From Eubacterium sp. (GTDB taxonomy: Bacteria > Bacillota > Clostridia > Oscillospirales > Acutalibacteraceae): a DNA stretch of 64,000 nt. Of this stretch, positions 1-8,500 are shown one piece after another. The notes under the pieces are model-generated. The model worked only from the letters and a program-made list of their open reading frames with translations. It was not told the DNA's origin and did no database searches. A program made the position numbers and the translations under genes. The stretch lies in NCBI GenBank assembly GCA_017450645.1, contig JAFSTE010000011.1:46582-110581 (forward strand), read 5' to 3'. Position 1 is the first letter of the stretch. Every line of letters starts with the position of its first letter.

Positions 1-42
1 GAATCACCCTTAATTCTCCATTTTCCATTTTACATTCTGCAT
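1..42. repeat. AT-rich dispersed repeat fragment
   Basis: This edge sequence beyond the rqcP stop consists of TTAATTCTCCATTTTCCATT-like words. The same vocabulary (attctcaatt, ttttccattt, tacattct) recurs in inverted or direct form at 23390-23607. It looks like the end of a degenerate intergenic repeat family and contains no gene. Confidence 0.4.
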
Positions 43-282
43 TCATAAAGCTTTGTACATCTTAGCAGCGTCCTCTTTAAGCGCGTGCTCGGTGACCTCA
101 AGCACCTCATAGCTGCGGCTGCCCTGGCCGAGCGAAACAGTTATTTTGTCGCCCACCTTGACATCGTAAGAGGCGCGGGCAACCCTGCCGTTAACCTCTA
201 CCCTGCCGGCGTCGCAAGCCTCATTAGCGACGGTACGGCGCTTAATAATACGGGACACCTTTAAGTATTTATCAAGTCGCAT
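43..282 (-). CDS. rqcP: S4-domain ribosome quality-control RNA-binding protein (RqcP/YabO)
   Basis: This 79-residue protein is a single S4 RNA-binding domain. It begins MRLDKYLKVSRIIKRR and continues through the ACDAGRVEVNGR loop, the usual size and layout of RqcP/YabO (Hsp15-like). In Bacillus, RqcP works on stalled 50S subunits with RqcH, adding Ala tails to nascent chains. The start ATG has AGGAGGACGCGTT upstream, a strong ribosome site. Gene order spoVB-mazG-hup-rqcP matches the classical Firmicute cluster, which supports the assignment over a generic S4 protein. A hairpin separates it from hup, so it may be partly read through from that gene. Confidence 0.9.
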   Translation of the reverse strand: MRLDKYLKVSRIIKRRTVANEACDAGRVEVNGRVARASYDVKVGDKITVSLGQGSRSYEVLEVTEHALKEDAAKMYKAL

Positions 283-304
283 AACGCGTCCTCCTGAAAG
301 AGAT

Positions 305-329
305 AAGGGGCTGTCAGCGACAACCCCTT
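305..329 (-). terminator. Hairpin between hup and rqcP
   Basis: Arms AAGGGGTTGTC and GACAGCCCCTT pair with a three-base loop and one G-U pair. On the minus strand it is followed only by ATCTCTTTC, so it is a weak terminator or a processing site. It would lower rqcP expression relative to the abundant HU protein. Confidence 0.5.
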
Positions 330-346
330 GGAAAAGTTAAATTCAA

Positions 347-619
347 TTATTTAACAGCATCCTTGAGAGCCTTACCTGCCTTGAATGCAGGAGCCTTTGA
401 TGCAGGAATTTCAATCTTTTCCTTAGTGCGAGGATTAAGACCTGTGCGAGCAGCACGCTCTTTAACTTCGAATGTACCGAAACCAACAAGAGATACCTTG
501 TCGCCATCAGCGAGAGCGTCAGTGATTGCGCCGAAAACAGCTGTTACAGCAGCTTCTGCGTCCTTCTTTGAAATTTCTGCCTTTGCAGCTACAGCTGCTA
601 CGAGTTCGGTTTTGTTCAT
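347..619 (-). CDS. hup: HU family DNA-binding protein
   Basis: This is a 90-residue histone-like protein with the usual HU length. It starts [20 protein letters not shown] and carries the signature [18 protein letters not shown] of the DNA-clasping arm. It acts as a dimeric nucleoid protein that bends DNA. An in-frame ATG five codons upstream is rejected because the ribosome site GGAGGA lies inside that extension, 6-7 bases before the chosen ATG. It sits between mazG and rqcP, as in many Clostridia. Confidence 0.95.
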   Translation of the reverse strand: MNKTELVAAVAAKAEISKKDAEAAVTAVFGAITDALADGDKVSLVGFGTFEVKERAARTGLNPRTKEKIEIPASKAPAFKAGKALKDAVK

Positions 620-641
620 AATTTTTTCCTCCATATTACGA

Positions 642-1451
642 TTAAATCGTATTTTTTATTTTCTTAGCCTTGTCCCACAGCTTGTCAAGTTCTTCGATAG
701 AAGCGGACTTCATATCAATACCGTTTTCTTCTGCAAGCCTTTCGACCTCGATAAAGCGAGCCAGAAACTTATCGGTAGCGCCCGTAAGCGCCTCCTCGCT
801 GTCAAGCTTTAAAAATCGCGAAATGTTTACGGCAGAAAACAGTAAATCACCGAATTCCTCCTCAATCTCCGAGCCGTCAGCGTGGTCCATAGCTATTTTT
901 AACTCATTAATTTCTTCATTTAGTTTTTCGAATGCACCGTCGGCGTTATCCCAGTCAAAGCCTACCTTTGCAGCCTTTTGCTGAATCTTCTGTGCGCGCA
1001 TAAGAGCTGGCAGCTCTCTCGGTACAGACGCCATAGAATCGCTCTGCTTTTTAGTACCCTTCGATTTAGCCTTAGCAGCGTCCCAGCTGTTAAGTGCTTC
1101 CTCACCGTTTTCGGCTACCGTATCGCCGAAAACATGGGGGTGGCGGATAATAAGCTTATACACAACATCGTGTATAACATCGTTTATGTCAAAGTTGCCT
1201 TCTTCGCGCTCAATTTCGGAATGAAGCGCAACCTGAAGCAAGACATCTCCGAGTTCCTCCCTGAGCATATCGGGGCTTTTTTTATTTATCGCCTCGATAA
1301 CCTCATAGGTTTCTTCGATAAAGTTTTTCTTAATCGACTCGTGAGTCTGTTCCCTGTCCCAGGGACAACCGCCGGGCGAACGCAAAAGCGTAACGATTTT
1401 AACAAAGTCATCAAAGTCATATCTTTCTTTAAATTCAAAATCGACAGACAT
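642..1451 (-). CDS. mazG: Nucleoside triphosphate pyrophosphohydrolase MazG
   Basis: MazG hydrolyses (d)NTPs to NMPs and pyrophosphate and cleans the nucleotide pool. Two tandem MazG modules are visible. The first holds [27 protein letters not shown] and [10 protein letters not shown]. The second holds EEINELK and [15 protein letters not shown]. These Glu/Asp clusters are the metal-binding residues of the family, and about 270 residues is normal for two-domain MazG. The start is uncertain: ATG at 1451 has AGCAGGG close by, while a TTG six codons upstream lacks a ribosome site. It lies directly downstream of spoVB and upstream of hup. Confidence 0.92.
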   Translation of the reverse strand: MSVDFEFKERYDFDDFVKIVTLLRSPGGCPWDREQTHESIKKNFIEETYEVIEAINKKSPDMLREELGDVLLQVALHSEIEREEGNFDINDVIHDVVYKLIIRHPHVFGDTVAENGEEALNSWDAAKAKSKGTKKQSDSMASVPRELPALMRAQKIQQKAAKVGFDWDNADGAFEKLNEEINELKIAMDHADGSEIEEEFGDLLFSAVNISRFLKLDSEEALTGATDKFLARFIEVERLAEENGIDMKSASIEELDKLWDKAKKIKNTI

Positions 1452-1531
1452 AACCCTGCTCACTTTCAAAATAATAGCGCTTTAAATTACTTATCGCGCT
1501 TTAACAATAATACACTATTTTTCCTTTTATT

Positions 1532-3226
1532 TCAAGTGTTTCGAGCATTTTTTTTACTTTTTATAAAACAAAAAATTTCCTTTACATTCAGCGATTTAAA
1601 CAAAAGGCACAAGATACAGAAAACAAGTGAACAAATAACAAATTCAATCAACAAATTGATTAATAAATTTTGAGAAAAATCTTCAAAAAAATTCAGTTTT
1701 TTTACAAAAAGTGTCAAACAAATGCCTATAAAAACAGGTTTAAGTAAAATATTTTTAATTGAAAAATCTGTTTTTGTGTACTTTTTTACTATTAAAACAT
1801 TCCATATTCCCATTAAAAAATAGCCCGCTGCGCCGGAAATTACAGCGCCGAAAAGTAAAAATTTTTCGTTCTTTACAAGTATTATGTTAAAAACCGAGCG
1901 AATTATTCCACACACAACATATGGTGTTATGCACTTTTCGGCTTTGCCTATCGCCTGGGTGCAAAAAACAGCCGTACCTGCAAGGCAGTAAAACGGCACA
2001 GTAAGCGCAAAGTATTTTACGAGCATATTGCACCCCGAGGGTATATCGGGAGAACTTGACGAAAAGAACAGATTAAGTATTTTTTCCGACGAATTATATA
2101 GAAATATGCCGCCCCAGACCGAGAGCAAAACGGTGTATTTATATATTTCGTTTATAAGTGAGTTAAGGCTGTTTTGGTTTTTTAATTCAAATGCGGCGCT
2201 GACCGCAGGAACTGCACACACGCCGAGCGCCATAGTTATACCCGGTATCAGATTTTTAAAATCCGACGCGGTTGAAAACAGTCCGAACGCATATGTTACG
2301 GCGTCGGTGTTTTCCGTCTTTGACATCGCCATCAGTTTAGCAAACGCGTGCAACACCGCGCCGTTACCTGCAAGCTTAAGGGCGTACTGCACCGTCGCGG
2401 TATCGAGAAACTGAAATACGCTTTGTATCGCGGTGCTTATCATAATAGGCAGCGAAAACGAAAACAGCTCGCTTTGAAGGCTCTTTGTAAGCGCTTTACC
2501 TGCTCGCGGCAGTGTGGTTTTATTTATACTATGGTAAATCAGAACATATAAAAGGCTTACCACCGTACCGAGCGTTACGCCGAGCATAGCAAAAGCCGAG
2601 GTAACGGGATAAATCATCGACAGCGCCTGCGCTTCGGTTTTAACGCTGACTCCAAGAACACAACCCGTTAAATGATACGACTCGATAAAATACGCCATAG
2701 AAAGCCTTGCCGCAAGCAGACCGAATATCAGCTTAAACAGCGCTTCAATAGTCTGTGACACCGCGGTAGGCACCATATTCATAAAGCCTTCGTAGTATCC
2801 GCGGTATGACGCGCAAAACGCAGAAAAAAGTATTGACGGCGTTAAAACAAGTATGGTGTAAATACTTTTCGGGGACGCGGCGACAAATACCGAGTACGGC
2901 TTTGCAAGGGCGAGCATTATAAGCATACCTCCAAGTCCCACTTTAAAAAACAGGCGCGACGAGCCTTTTTTTAGAGCGCTCAGCGACTCGCTGTCATCAC
3001 GCGCGGCGTATTTGCCTGTGAGCTTAGACAGCGCTATCGGAAACGCGCCCATTATTACCGCGTGTATCGGCAGATAGACATTATAAGCGCTTGCAAAATA
3101 CCCTCTGCCAACAGCACCTATATAGGAGGTAAGCGGGATTTTATACACCGCTCCGATTATCTTAACAATAACCGAGCTTAAAAGAAGTAAAAATGCTGAG
3201 GAAATATACCTGTTTTTGTAATTCAC
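1532..3226 (-). CDS. spoVB: MVF/SpoVB-type polysaccharide or lipid flippase
   Basis: This is a polytopic membrane protein of about 564 residues in the MATE-like MOP superfamily (SpoVB, MurJ, Wzx). It has many hydrophobic helices and the early motif GAVYKIPLTSYIGAVGRGYF typical of SpoVB-like proteins. SpoVB supports spore cortex synthesis, probably by moving lipid-linked precursor across the membrane. Position directly upstream of mazG is the Bacillus spoVB position. The GTG start is chosen because GGTGAT precedes it; an upstream TTG (3250) has no ribosome site. The C-terminal third is visibly more AT-rich than the rest. Whether this strain sporulates cannot be read here. Confidence 0.8.
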   Translation of the reverse strand: MNYKNRYISSAFLLLLSSVIVKIIGAVYKIPLTSYIGAVGRGYFASAYNVYLPIHAVIMGAFPIALSKLTGKYAARDDSESLSALKKGSSRLFFKVGLGGMLIMLALAKPYSVFVAASPKSIYTILVLTPSILFSAFCASYRGYYEGFMNMVPTAVSQTIEALFKLIFGLLAARLSMAYFIESYHLTGCVLGVSVKTEAQALSMIYPVTSAFAMLGVTLGTVVSLLYVLIYHSINKTTLPRAGKALTKSLQSELFSFSLPIMISTAIQSVFQFLDTATVQYALKLAGNGAVLHAFAKLMAMSKTENTDAVTYAFGLFSTASDFKNLIPGITMALGVCAVPAVSAAFELKNQNSLNSLINEIYKYTVLLSVWGGIFLYNSSEKILNLFFSSSSPDIPSGCNMLVKYFALTVPFYCLAGTAVFCTQAIGKAEKCITPYVVCGIIRSVFNIILVKNEKFLLFGAVISGAAGYFLMGIWNVLIVKKYTKTDFSIKNILLKPVFIGICLTLFVKKLNFFEDFSQNLLINLLIEFVICSLVFCILCLLFKSLNVKEIFCFIKSKKNARNT

Positions 3227-3277
3227 AAAATCACCAAAAAAATAAGACAATGCAAAGCATCGTCTTAAATACAGATA

Positions 3278-3703
3278 TTACTCGGATTCGGCAGCGTTTT
3301 CAGCTTCCTTTCTTTCTTCTCTTTCGTACTGGCGCTGTTCTTTTTTACTAAGCGACTCTACAAAAGCTGCGCGAAGCTCCGCAATCTCGGTGTCGAGAAG
3401 GTCAGCTCTTGTTTTCTGGAGCTGGATTTCCTGAAGGGCACGGTCTATTGACTCCTGCTCAACCTCTTCGCCGATGTAAGCGCTGTACTGAAGCTTACCG
3501 AACTGCTCATACGCCTTACTGAGTTTAGTCTTAGAGTCTAAAAGCTCAATCTTTTTACGCGAAATTTCGAGCCTTTCGGCGCTCTTTTTAGTAGCCTTTT
3601 CCGCATAATTTTTAGTTTTAGTTAAAACATCCTCAAAATTACCGTGCTTTGCGCTGTTAAGCACCTCGTCAACACCGCTGATAACGTCATTAAAGTTTTT
3701 CAT
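3278..3703 (-). CDS. Predicted coiled-coil cytoplasmic protein, function unknown
   Basis: This 141-residue soluble, highly charged protein has no signal or membrane segment. Heptad-like helices cover roughly residues 20-75 (KTKNYAEKATKKSAERLEI) and 85-130, ending in a Glu/Lys-rich tail. I do not recognise a named family; similar short coiled-coil proteins occur in Clostridia, sometimes with a C-terminal zinc ribbon that is missing here. It has its own promoter and a clear AGAGGTG ribosome site, and stands between hemZ and spoVB. Membrane- or division-linked roles would be guesses. Confidence 0.7.
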   Translation of the reverse strand: MKNFNDVISGVDEVLNSAKHGNFEDVLTKTKNYAEKATKKSAERLEISRKKIELLDSKTKLSKAYEQFGKLQYSAYIGEEVEQESIDRALQEIQLQKTRADLLDTEIAELRAAFVESLSKKEQRQYEREERKEAENAAESE

Positions 3704-3723
3704 AGAAACACCTCTTTGACATT

Positions 3724-3752
3724 ATTATATTACATAATCCGTTTTTTTGCAA
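3724..3752 (-). promoter_or_regulatory. Sigma-A type promoter of the coiled-coil gene
   Basis: TTGCAA (3747-3752) and TATAAT (3724-3729) are separated by 17 bases on the minus strand and lie just upstream of the gene starting at 3703. Confidence 0.65.
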
Positions 3753-3804
3753 GTAAATAAGACAATACTTTGTAATTAATATGTATATAATAATGCAATT
3801 ATGC

Positions 3805-5232
3805 TTATGTATTTTGATAATACCCGGTGATTTTATCCTTACGCCTTAGCACCTCGTCAAAATCGGAGATGTATTCATAAGGATATTTATAATTATATAC
3901 TCTTTGGATATTGTTATAAGAGTCTTTTTTTAGCTTTGTAACAGCTCCCGCGCCGCAGGACAAAACGCTGTGTGTTTCGTCCATCATATAGATATTATAT
4001 CGGCACTCCTTACCCTCTTTTGCGTATCCCACATTTTCGAGGTTGCCGAGCGACTTGCTCTGGCGGTACATATAATAAGGATTATAGCCGTCAGCTTTTA
4101 GGTAGCTGTAGGCAAAATCGACCATCTTTGCGGCTGTGTTTTTATCGTCGGGGTTAAAAAGCTCGTTTTCGGTAACGAGAAACGCAGCGCTTTTCAGAGC
4201 AAGGTTATGTACCGTTATCGACTCAGCGCCGAGCGAAACAGCCTTTTTTATACCGCTTTTAAAGGAGTCAAGGCTCTCGCCTGCAAGCCCCGCGATAAAG
4301 TCCATATTGATATTATCAAAGCCGACCTTTTTTGCAAGCTCAAAAGCGTTAACGGTCTGCTCGGTAGTGTGACGGCGCCCTGCTTTTTCGCGCACCTCGT
4401 CGTTAAAGGTCTGAGGATTAATGCTTATCCTGTTAACGCCGAGCGACCAAAGGGCTTCGAGTTTTTCTTTATCTACGGTGTCGGGTCTGCCCGCTTCAAC
4501 GGTAAACTCCGTATCCTTGCGTACATCAAATCCGTCGCGCACCGCGCCGATAACCCGGCGAAGCTGTGCAGCGCTAAGCGTAGTAGGAGTTCCGCCGCCG
4601 AAATACACGCTCTCAAGCTTTAAGTCAAGCGTCTTTGCAATCTCCGCCGTTTTGGAAATTTCAAGGCACAAAAGCTCAACATACTTATCTATTAACTCGC
4701 CCGCGTTTTCGATACTGTGCGACACAAAGGAGCAGTACGCACACCGCGTAGGACAAAACGGGATAGAGATATAAAGCGAAAACGATTTAGGCGTAGACTG
4801 AGCTATAATCGCATTTTCCCGATGCATAACTTCGAGCGCAAGCTCAACCTTCTCAGGCTCAACCAAACTTGACAAAAATTCCTCTTTTGCTGCCGCTTCG
4901 CCGAGTTGCTCCGCCTTTGAGTGCATAAGCCTTGCGGGTCGTACTCCGTAGAGTATTCCCCAGGGCGGTTTAAAACCGATGACCTCGCTGAGCACATCAA
5001 ACATAAGAAGCGACAGCTCTTTTGCAATATCAAAGCTGCCGTCGGTCGTCCTGCTTTTTGTAAGTGATTTTGAATAGACCTTAGCGCTGACGGTAAGGGT
5101 ATTACCCTGCTTTTCGCAAACGACCTCAATATCGGATGCGCCCTTTGTCTCAATTTTTTCAAGAGGAAAAAACATCGTGGCGATTTTAGTGGTGTGATAT
5201 TCAAAATCGTGATTAATATTCTTTAAAATCAT
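3805..5232 (-). CDS. hemZ: Oxygen-independent coproporphyrinogen dehydrogenase-like radical SAM protein HemZ
   Basis: This 475-residue radical SAM enzyme has the cluster motif CPTRCAYCSF (CxxxCxxC) near residue 165 and the glycine-rich SAM motif FGGGTPTTL near residue 213. The roughly 160-residue N-terminal extension and overall length fit HemZ rather than short HemN/HemW. HemZ-type proteins are linked to heme synthesis (oxidative decarboxylation of coproporphyrinogen), although some such homologues are heme chaperones, and no other heme genes are in the window. Its ATG overlaps the stop of the upstream hydrolase (ATGA). It is the last gene of the his-recJ-relA operon, a common Clostridia tail order dtd-MBL-hemZ. 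Confidence 0.88.
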   Translation of the reverse strand: MILKNINHDFEYHTTKIATMFFPLEKIETKGASDIEVVCEKQGNTLTVSAKVYSKSLTKSRTTDGSFDIAKELSLLMFDVLSEVIGFKPPWGILYGVRPARLMHSKAEQLGEAAAKEEFLSSLVEPEKVELALEVMHRENAIIAQSTPKSFSLYISIPFCPTRCAYCSFVSHSIENAGELIDKYVELLCLEISKTAEIAKTLDLKLESVYFGGGTPTTLSAAQLRRVIGAVRDGFDVRKDTEFTVEAGRPDTVDKEKLEALWSLGVNRISINPQTFNDEVREKAGRRHTTEQTVNAFELAKKVGFDNINMDFIAGLAGESLDSFKSGIKKAVSLGAESITVHNLALKSAAFLVTENELFNPDDKNTAAKMVDFAYSYLKADGYNPYYMYRQSKSLGNLENVGYAKEGKECRYNIYMMDETHSVLSCGAGAVTKLKKDSYNNIQRVYNYKYPYEYISDFDEVLRRKDKITGYYQNT

Positions 5233-5849
5233 AGCGCCCTCATCATAGGGTTGTAGCGACGCTCGTGCTCAAGGGTAGAAAGCTCCTCGTGCCCTGTCAT
5301 AACCTTAAAGTCGCCGTCAAGCTCCTTTAGCTTTTTTACAGAAGCGGTAAGCTCGCCAAGGTCGCCGCCCGGAAAATCCACGCGTCCGTACGACTCGCAA
5401 AACAGCGTATCGCCCGTAAAGAGATAGTCGCCGCAGATATAGCACATACCTCCCTTTGTGTGGCCCGGGGTGGCGAGTGCTTTTATTTTTAAAGCGCCAA
5501 GTACAATCTCGTCGCCGTCGGATACGGTTTCGTAATCCGAAACGCTGTTTTGCGAAAAGCCGCAAAACGCGCCGAGCGAGAGCTTACCCGACTGAAGCAT
5601 AGGGGCGTCCTCTTTTGAAATATAAACCTTACAGCCGTATTTGTCGCATACCTCTTTAACGCCGAGAATATGGTCAAAATGTCCGTGAGTAAGGATAATA
5701 TATTTAAGCTCGGTATCGCCTATAAGCTTTACCATCTTATCGCTGTATTCAGGACAGTCAATAAGTGCCGAACAGTTTGTACTCTCGTCAACGATTAAAA
5801 ACGCGTTATTCGCCATCGAGCCGAAGGTGTCAAATTTAACTTTCATCAT
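5229..5849 (-). CDS. Metallo-beta-lactamase fold hydrolase (glyoxalase II-like)
   Basis: This 206-residue MBL-fold protein shows the full metal-binding set: [11 protein letters not shown] (HxHxDH), GHTKGG, TGDTLF and a C-terminal GHE. This is the YcbL/glyoxalase II-like subgroup. The substrate is probably a thioester or related hydrolysable metabolite but cannot be fixed from sequence. It begins with ATGATG: the first overlaps the dtd stop, while the second sits better behind AGGGAG, so the true start may be three bases in. It is co-translated with dtd and hemZ. Confidence 0.88.
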   Translation of the reverse strand: MMKVKFDTFGSMANNAFLIVDESTNCSALIDCPEYSDKMVKLIGDTELKYIILTHGHFDHILGVKEVCDKYGCKVYISKEDAPMLQSGKLSLGAFCGFSQNSVSDYETVSDGDEIVLGALKIKALATPGHTKGGMCYICGDYLFTGDTLFCESYGRVDFPGGDLGELTASVKKLKELDGDFKVMTGHEELSTLEHERRYNPMMRAL

Positions 5850-6295
5850 AACTCCCTGCTGTCAAGAATTATTGTTACAGGTCCGTCGTTTACAAGCTCG
5901 ACCTTCATATCAGCGCCGAACTCCCCTGTTTCAACGCGCTTTACTCCCGCGTCTTTTAGTCCCTGAACAAAGTATTCGTAAAGCGGTATTGCTTCGCTCG
6001 GCTGAGCTGCGCCGATAAATGACGGGCGCCTGCCGTGCGAGCAGTCGGCTGCAAGTGTGAACTGCGAAATAACGAGCATTTCGCCGTCGACATCGAGCGA
6101 GGACAAATTCATCTTACCGTTTTCGTCCTCAAAAATACGGAGATACGGCACTTTTTTAAGGAGCTTATCCGCATCGGCTTTTGTATCGCCCTCGACAACG
6201 CCGAGCAAAATCATAAAGCCCTTGCCGCACTCGCCGCAAACCTCGCCGTCAATTTTAACATTAGAATAGGTAACTCTCTGAATAACTGCTTTCAT
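5846..6295 (-). CDS. dtd: D-aminoacyl-tRNA deacylase
   Basis: Dtd removes D-amino acids (and Gly from mischarged tRNA-Ala), protecting translation. This 149-residue protein has the two family motifs SQFTLAADC and NDGPVTI, which form the cross-subunit active site of the dimer. Its start follows the relA stop without a gap, and it overlaps the next gene by four bases. The relA-dtd pair is conserved across Firmicutes. Confidence 0.95.
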   Translation of the reverse strand: MKAVIQRVTYSNVKIDGEVCGECGKGFMILLGVVEGDTKADADKLLKKVPYLRIFEDENGKMNLSSLDVDGEMLVISQFTLAADCSHGRRPSFIGAAQPSEAIPLYEYFVQGLKDAGVKRVETGEFGADMKVELVNDGPVTIILDSREL

Positions 6296-8500
6296 TTATA
6301 AATCCGTTCTTTCGATTAAATAAACACCCTGAATTTTATTAAGCATTTTAATAATGCTTTCAAGATGCTCCTTGCCGTTAACGGCAATAGTCATAGTTGT
6401 AATACAGTTTCCGTCGCCAAGCTCGCGCGCATTAATTGAGTGAATCTTAACATGAGCGCCTGCAAGCGCGGTTGTTATATCAAGCACAACGCCGTCGCGG
6501 TTAATCGCCCACACGCTGATAGACGAGCGCGCTTCGACCTTAATGTCCTTATCCCAGTGCGCCATTACCCAGCGCTCGGGCTCGCTCGCAGACTCGATAT
6601 CCTGCGGAACATTTTTACAGTCGCGGCGGTGAATAGTAAGTCCGTGACCTCTTGTAATAAAGCCGATAATAGGCTCGCCCGGCAGCGGGTTACAGCACTT
6701 GCCCATATTAATAAGGCAGTTGTCGATACCCTCAACAATAACGCCGCCCGAGGATTTATTGCTCTCGGTGTTTGCGGAGACTTCAAGGTCGGTTGACTTA
6801 ACCTCTTCCTTAACAGCTTCTTTATAATTACGGTTATACTCGTCCTTAATTCCGGGAATAAGGCGGGTAAGCTGAATACCGCCGTAGCCTATCGCGGCAA
6901 AGAAATCGTCTATTGTATTAAGATGCTGACGCTCGGCAATTTTTTGTAAGAAGTCTTTTAGCTCGTCTTCTTTAAGTCTTATATAATTCTTTCTGAACTC
7001 GTGCTCAACGGCTGCTCTGCCCTCGACGATGTTTTCCTCGCGGCGCTCTTTCTTAAACCAGGAACGGATTTTAGAGCGCGCCTCGCTTGTTTTAACAATT
7101 TTGAGCCAGTCTCTTGAAGGTCCCTTTCCCTGCTGGTTAGAGGTTATAATATCAACAATCTGACCGGTTTTAAGCGTAGTATCAAGCGGAACAATCCTAC
7201 CGTCAACCTTAGCGCCGGTCATACGGTTGCCGACTGCCGAGTGAATAGCGTACGCAAAGTCAATAACTGTTGCACCTTTCGGCAGACACTTAACGTCGCC
7301 CTTTGGCGTGAACACATAAACCTCGTCGATAGAGAGGTCGCCCTTAATAGTAGTAATAATATCCGACGCGTCCTCGCTGTTCTCGTTTTCAAGTACGGAA
7401 TTAATCCACTTAAGCTTTTCGTCAAGCGAGTCCTTGCCGCCCTTGCCGAGCTTATATTTCCAGTGCGCCGCGATACCGAACTCCGCGGTTTTATGCATAT
7501 CAAGCGTGCGTATCTGAATTTCAAACGGCACGCCCTTATAAAGCACAGTGGTATGGAGCGACTGATACATATTAGGCTTAGGGGTGGAAATATAATCCTT
7601 AAACCTGCCGGGAAGCGGGGTGAACATATCGTGCACAATACCGAGCGCGTTATAGCAGTCAATCATTGTGTCAACGATAATTCTGACCGCGTAAATATCG
7701 TAAATTTCGCCGAGCGTTTTACCCCTGATATAAACCTTACGGAATATACCGTGAACAGACTTTACACGCGAGGTAATCCGCACATTATTAATTATCGGGG
7801 ACAGCTTATCGTTAAGCTGCTGCTTGATGTCGGCAAGGAACTCCTCGCCCTCGGCGCGCTTTAAAGCAATGGAGCTTTCAATCTCCTTATACGCGACGGG
7901 GTCAAGGTAGAATACTGCCAAATCCTCAAGCTCCTCTTTGAACGCACGGATACCTAAGCGGTGCGCGATGGGAGCATATATTTCGAGCGTTTCGAGTGAT
8001 TTTTCCCTCTGTTTATGAGGCGGCATATGCTGCAGGGTGCGCATATTGTGCAGCCTGTCGGCAAGCTTGATAATAACGACTCGCACGTCCTGGTTCATCG
8101 CGATGAACATTTTGCGGATATTCTCTGCCTGCTGTTCTTCTTTGGTGGTGAGGGATACCTGAGTAAGCTTTGTAACGCCGTCAACGAGAAGAGCAACCTC
8201 GTCGCCGAACTCAGCTCTGATGTCGTCAAGCGTGCTGTCGGTGTCCTCTACGACATCGTGCAGAAGCGCCGCTATGATACACTCGTTATCCATACCGATA
8301 TCAAACAGAATTTTTGCAACCGCTACGGGGTGCATAATATACGGCTCGCCGCTTCTTCTGCGCTGGTCCTTATGCGCGTTATACGCTATATCGTACGCCT
8401 TTTTAATCTTGTCGGCGTCGTAGTATGAGTTCTTTTTTACCTCTTCAAAAAACTCGTCAAAATGGTCGTCATATTCAGTTTTGAGAGTGTCGTTAGTCAT
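6296..8500 (-). CDS. relA: Bifunctional (p)ppGpp synthetase/hydrolase RelA/SpoT
   Basis: This 734-residue long Rel protein sets alarmone levels in the stringent response. Order of parts: HD hydrolase domain (MHPVAVAKIL, HDVVEDT) at about 40-190, synthetase domain (GRFKDYISTPKPNMYQSLHT) at about 230-345, TGS domain (VYVFTPKGDVKCLPKGAT) at about 395-455, a helical and zinc-finger-like region with CCNPLPG, then a C-terminal ACT domain. Both catalytic halves look intact, so it should be bifunctional. Its start overlaps the end of recJ by eight bases. It therefore shares the histidine promoter, a direct link between amino-acid supply and alarmone synthesis. Confidence 0.96.
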   Translation of the reverse strand: MTNDTLKTEYDDHFDEFFEEVKKNSYYDADKIKKAYDIAYNAHKDQRRRSGEPYIMHPVAVAKILFDIGMDNECIIAALLHDVVEDTDSTLDDIRAEFGDEVALLVDGVTKLTQVSLTTKEEQQAENIRKMFIAMNQDVRVVIIKLADRLHNMRTLQHMPPHKQREKSLETLEIYAPIAHRLGIRAFKEELEDLAVFYLDPVAYKEIESSIALKRAEGEEFLADIKQQLNDKLSPIINNVRITSRVKSVHGIFRKVYIRGKTLGEIYDIYAVRIIVDTMIDCYNALGIVHDMFTPLPGRFKDYISTPKPNMYQSLHTTVLYKGVPFEIQIRTLDMHKTAEFGIAAHWKYKLGKGGKDSLDEKLKWINSVLENENSEDASDIITTIKGDLSIDEVYVFTPKGDVKCLPKGATVIDFAYAIHSAVGNRMTGAKVDGRIVPLDTTLKTGQIVDIITSNQQGKGPSRDWLKIVKTSEARSKIRSWFKKERREENIVEGRAAVEHEFRKNYIRLKEDELKDFLQKIAERQHLNTIDDFFAAIGYGGIQLTRLIPGIKDEYNRNYKEAVKEEVKSTDLEVSANTESNKSSGGVIVEGIDNCLINMGKCCNPLPGEPIIGFITRGHGLTIHRRDCKNVPQDIESASEPERWVMAHWDKDIKVEARSSISVWAINRDGVVLDITTALAGAHVKIHSINARELGDGNCITTMTIAVNGKEHLESIIKMLNKIQGVYLIERTDL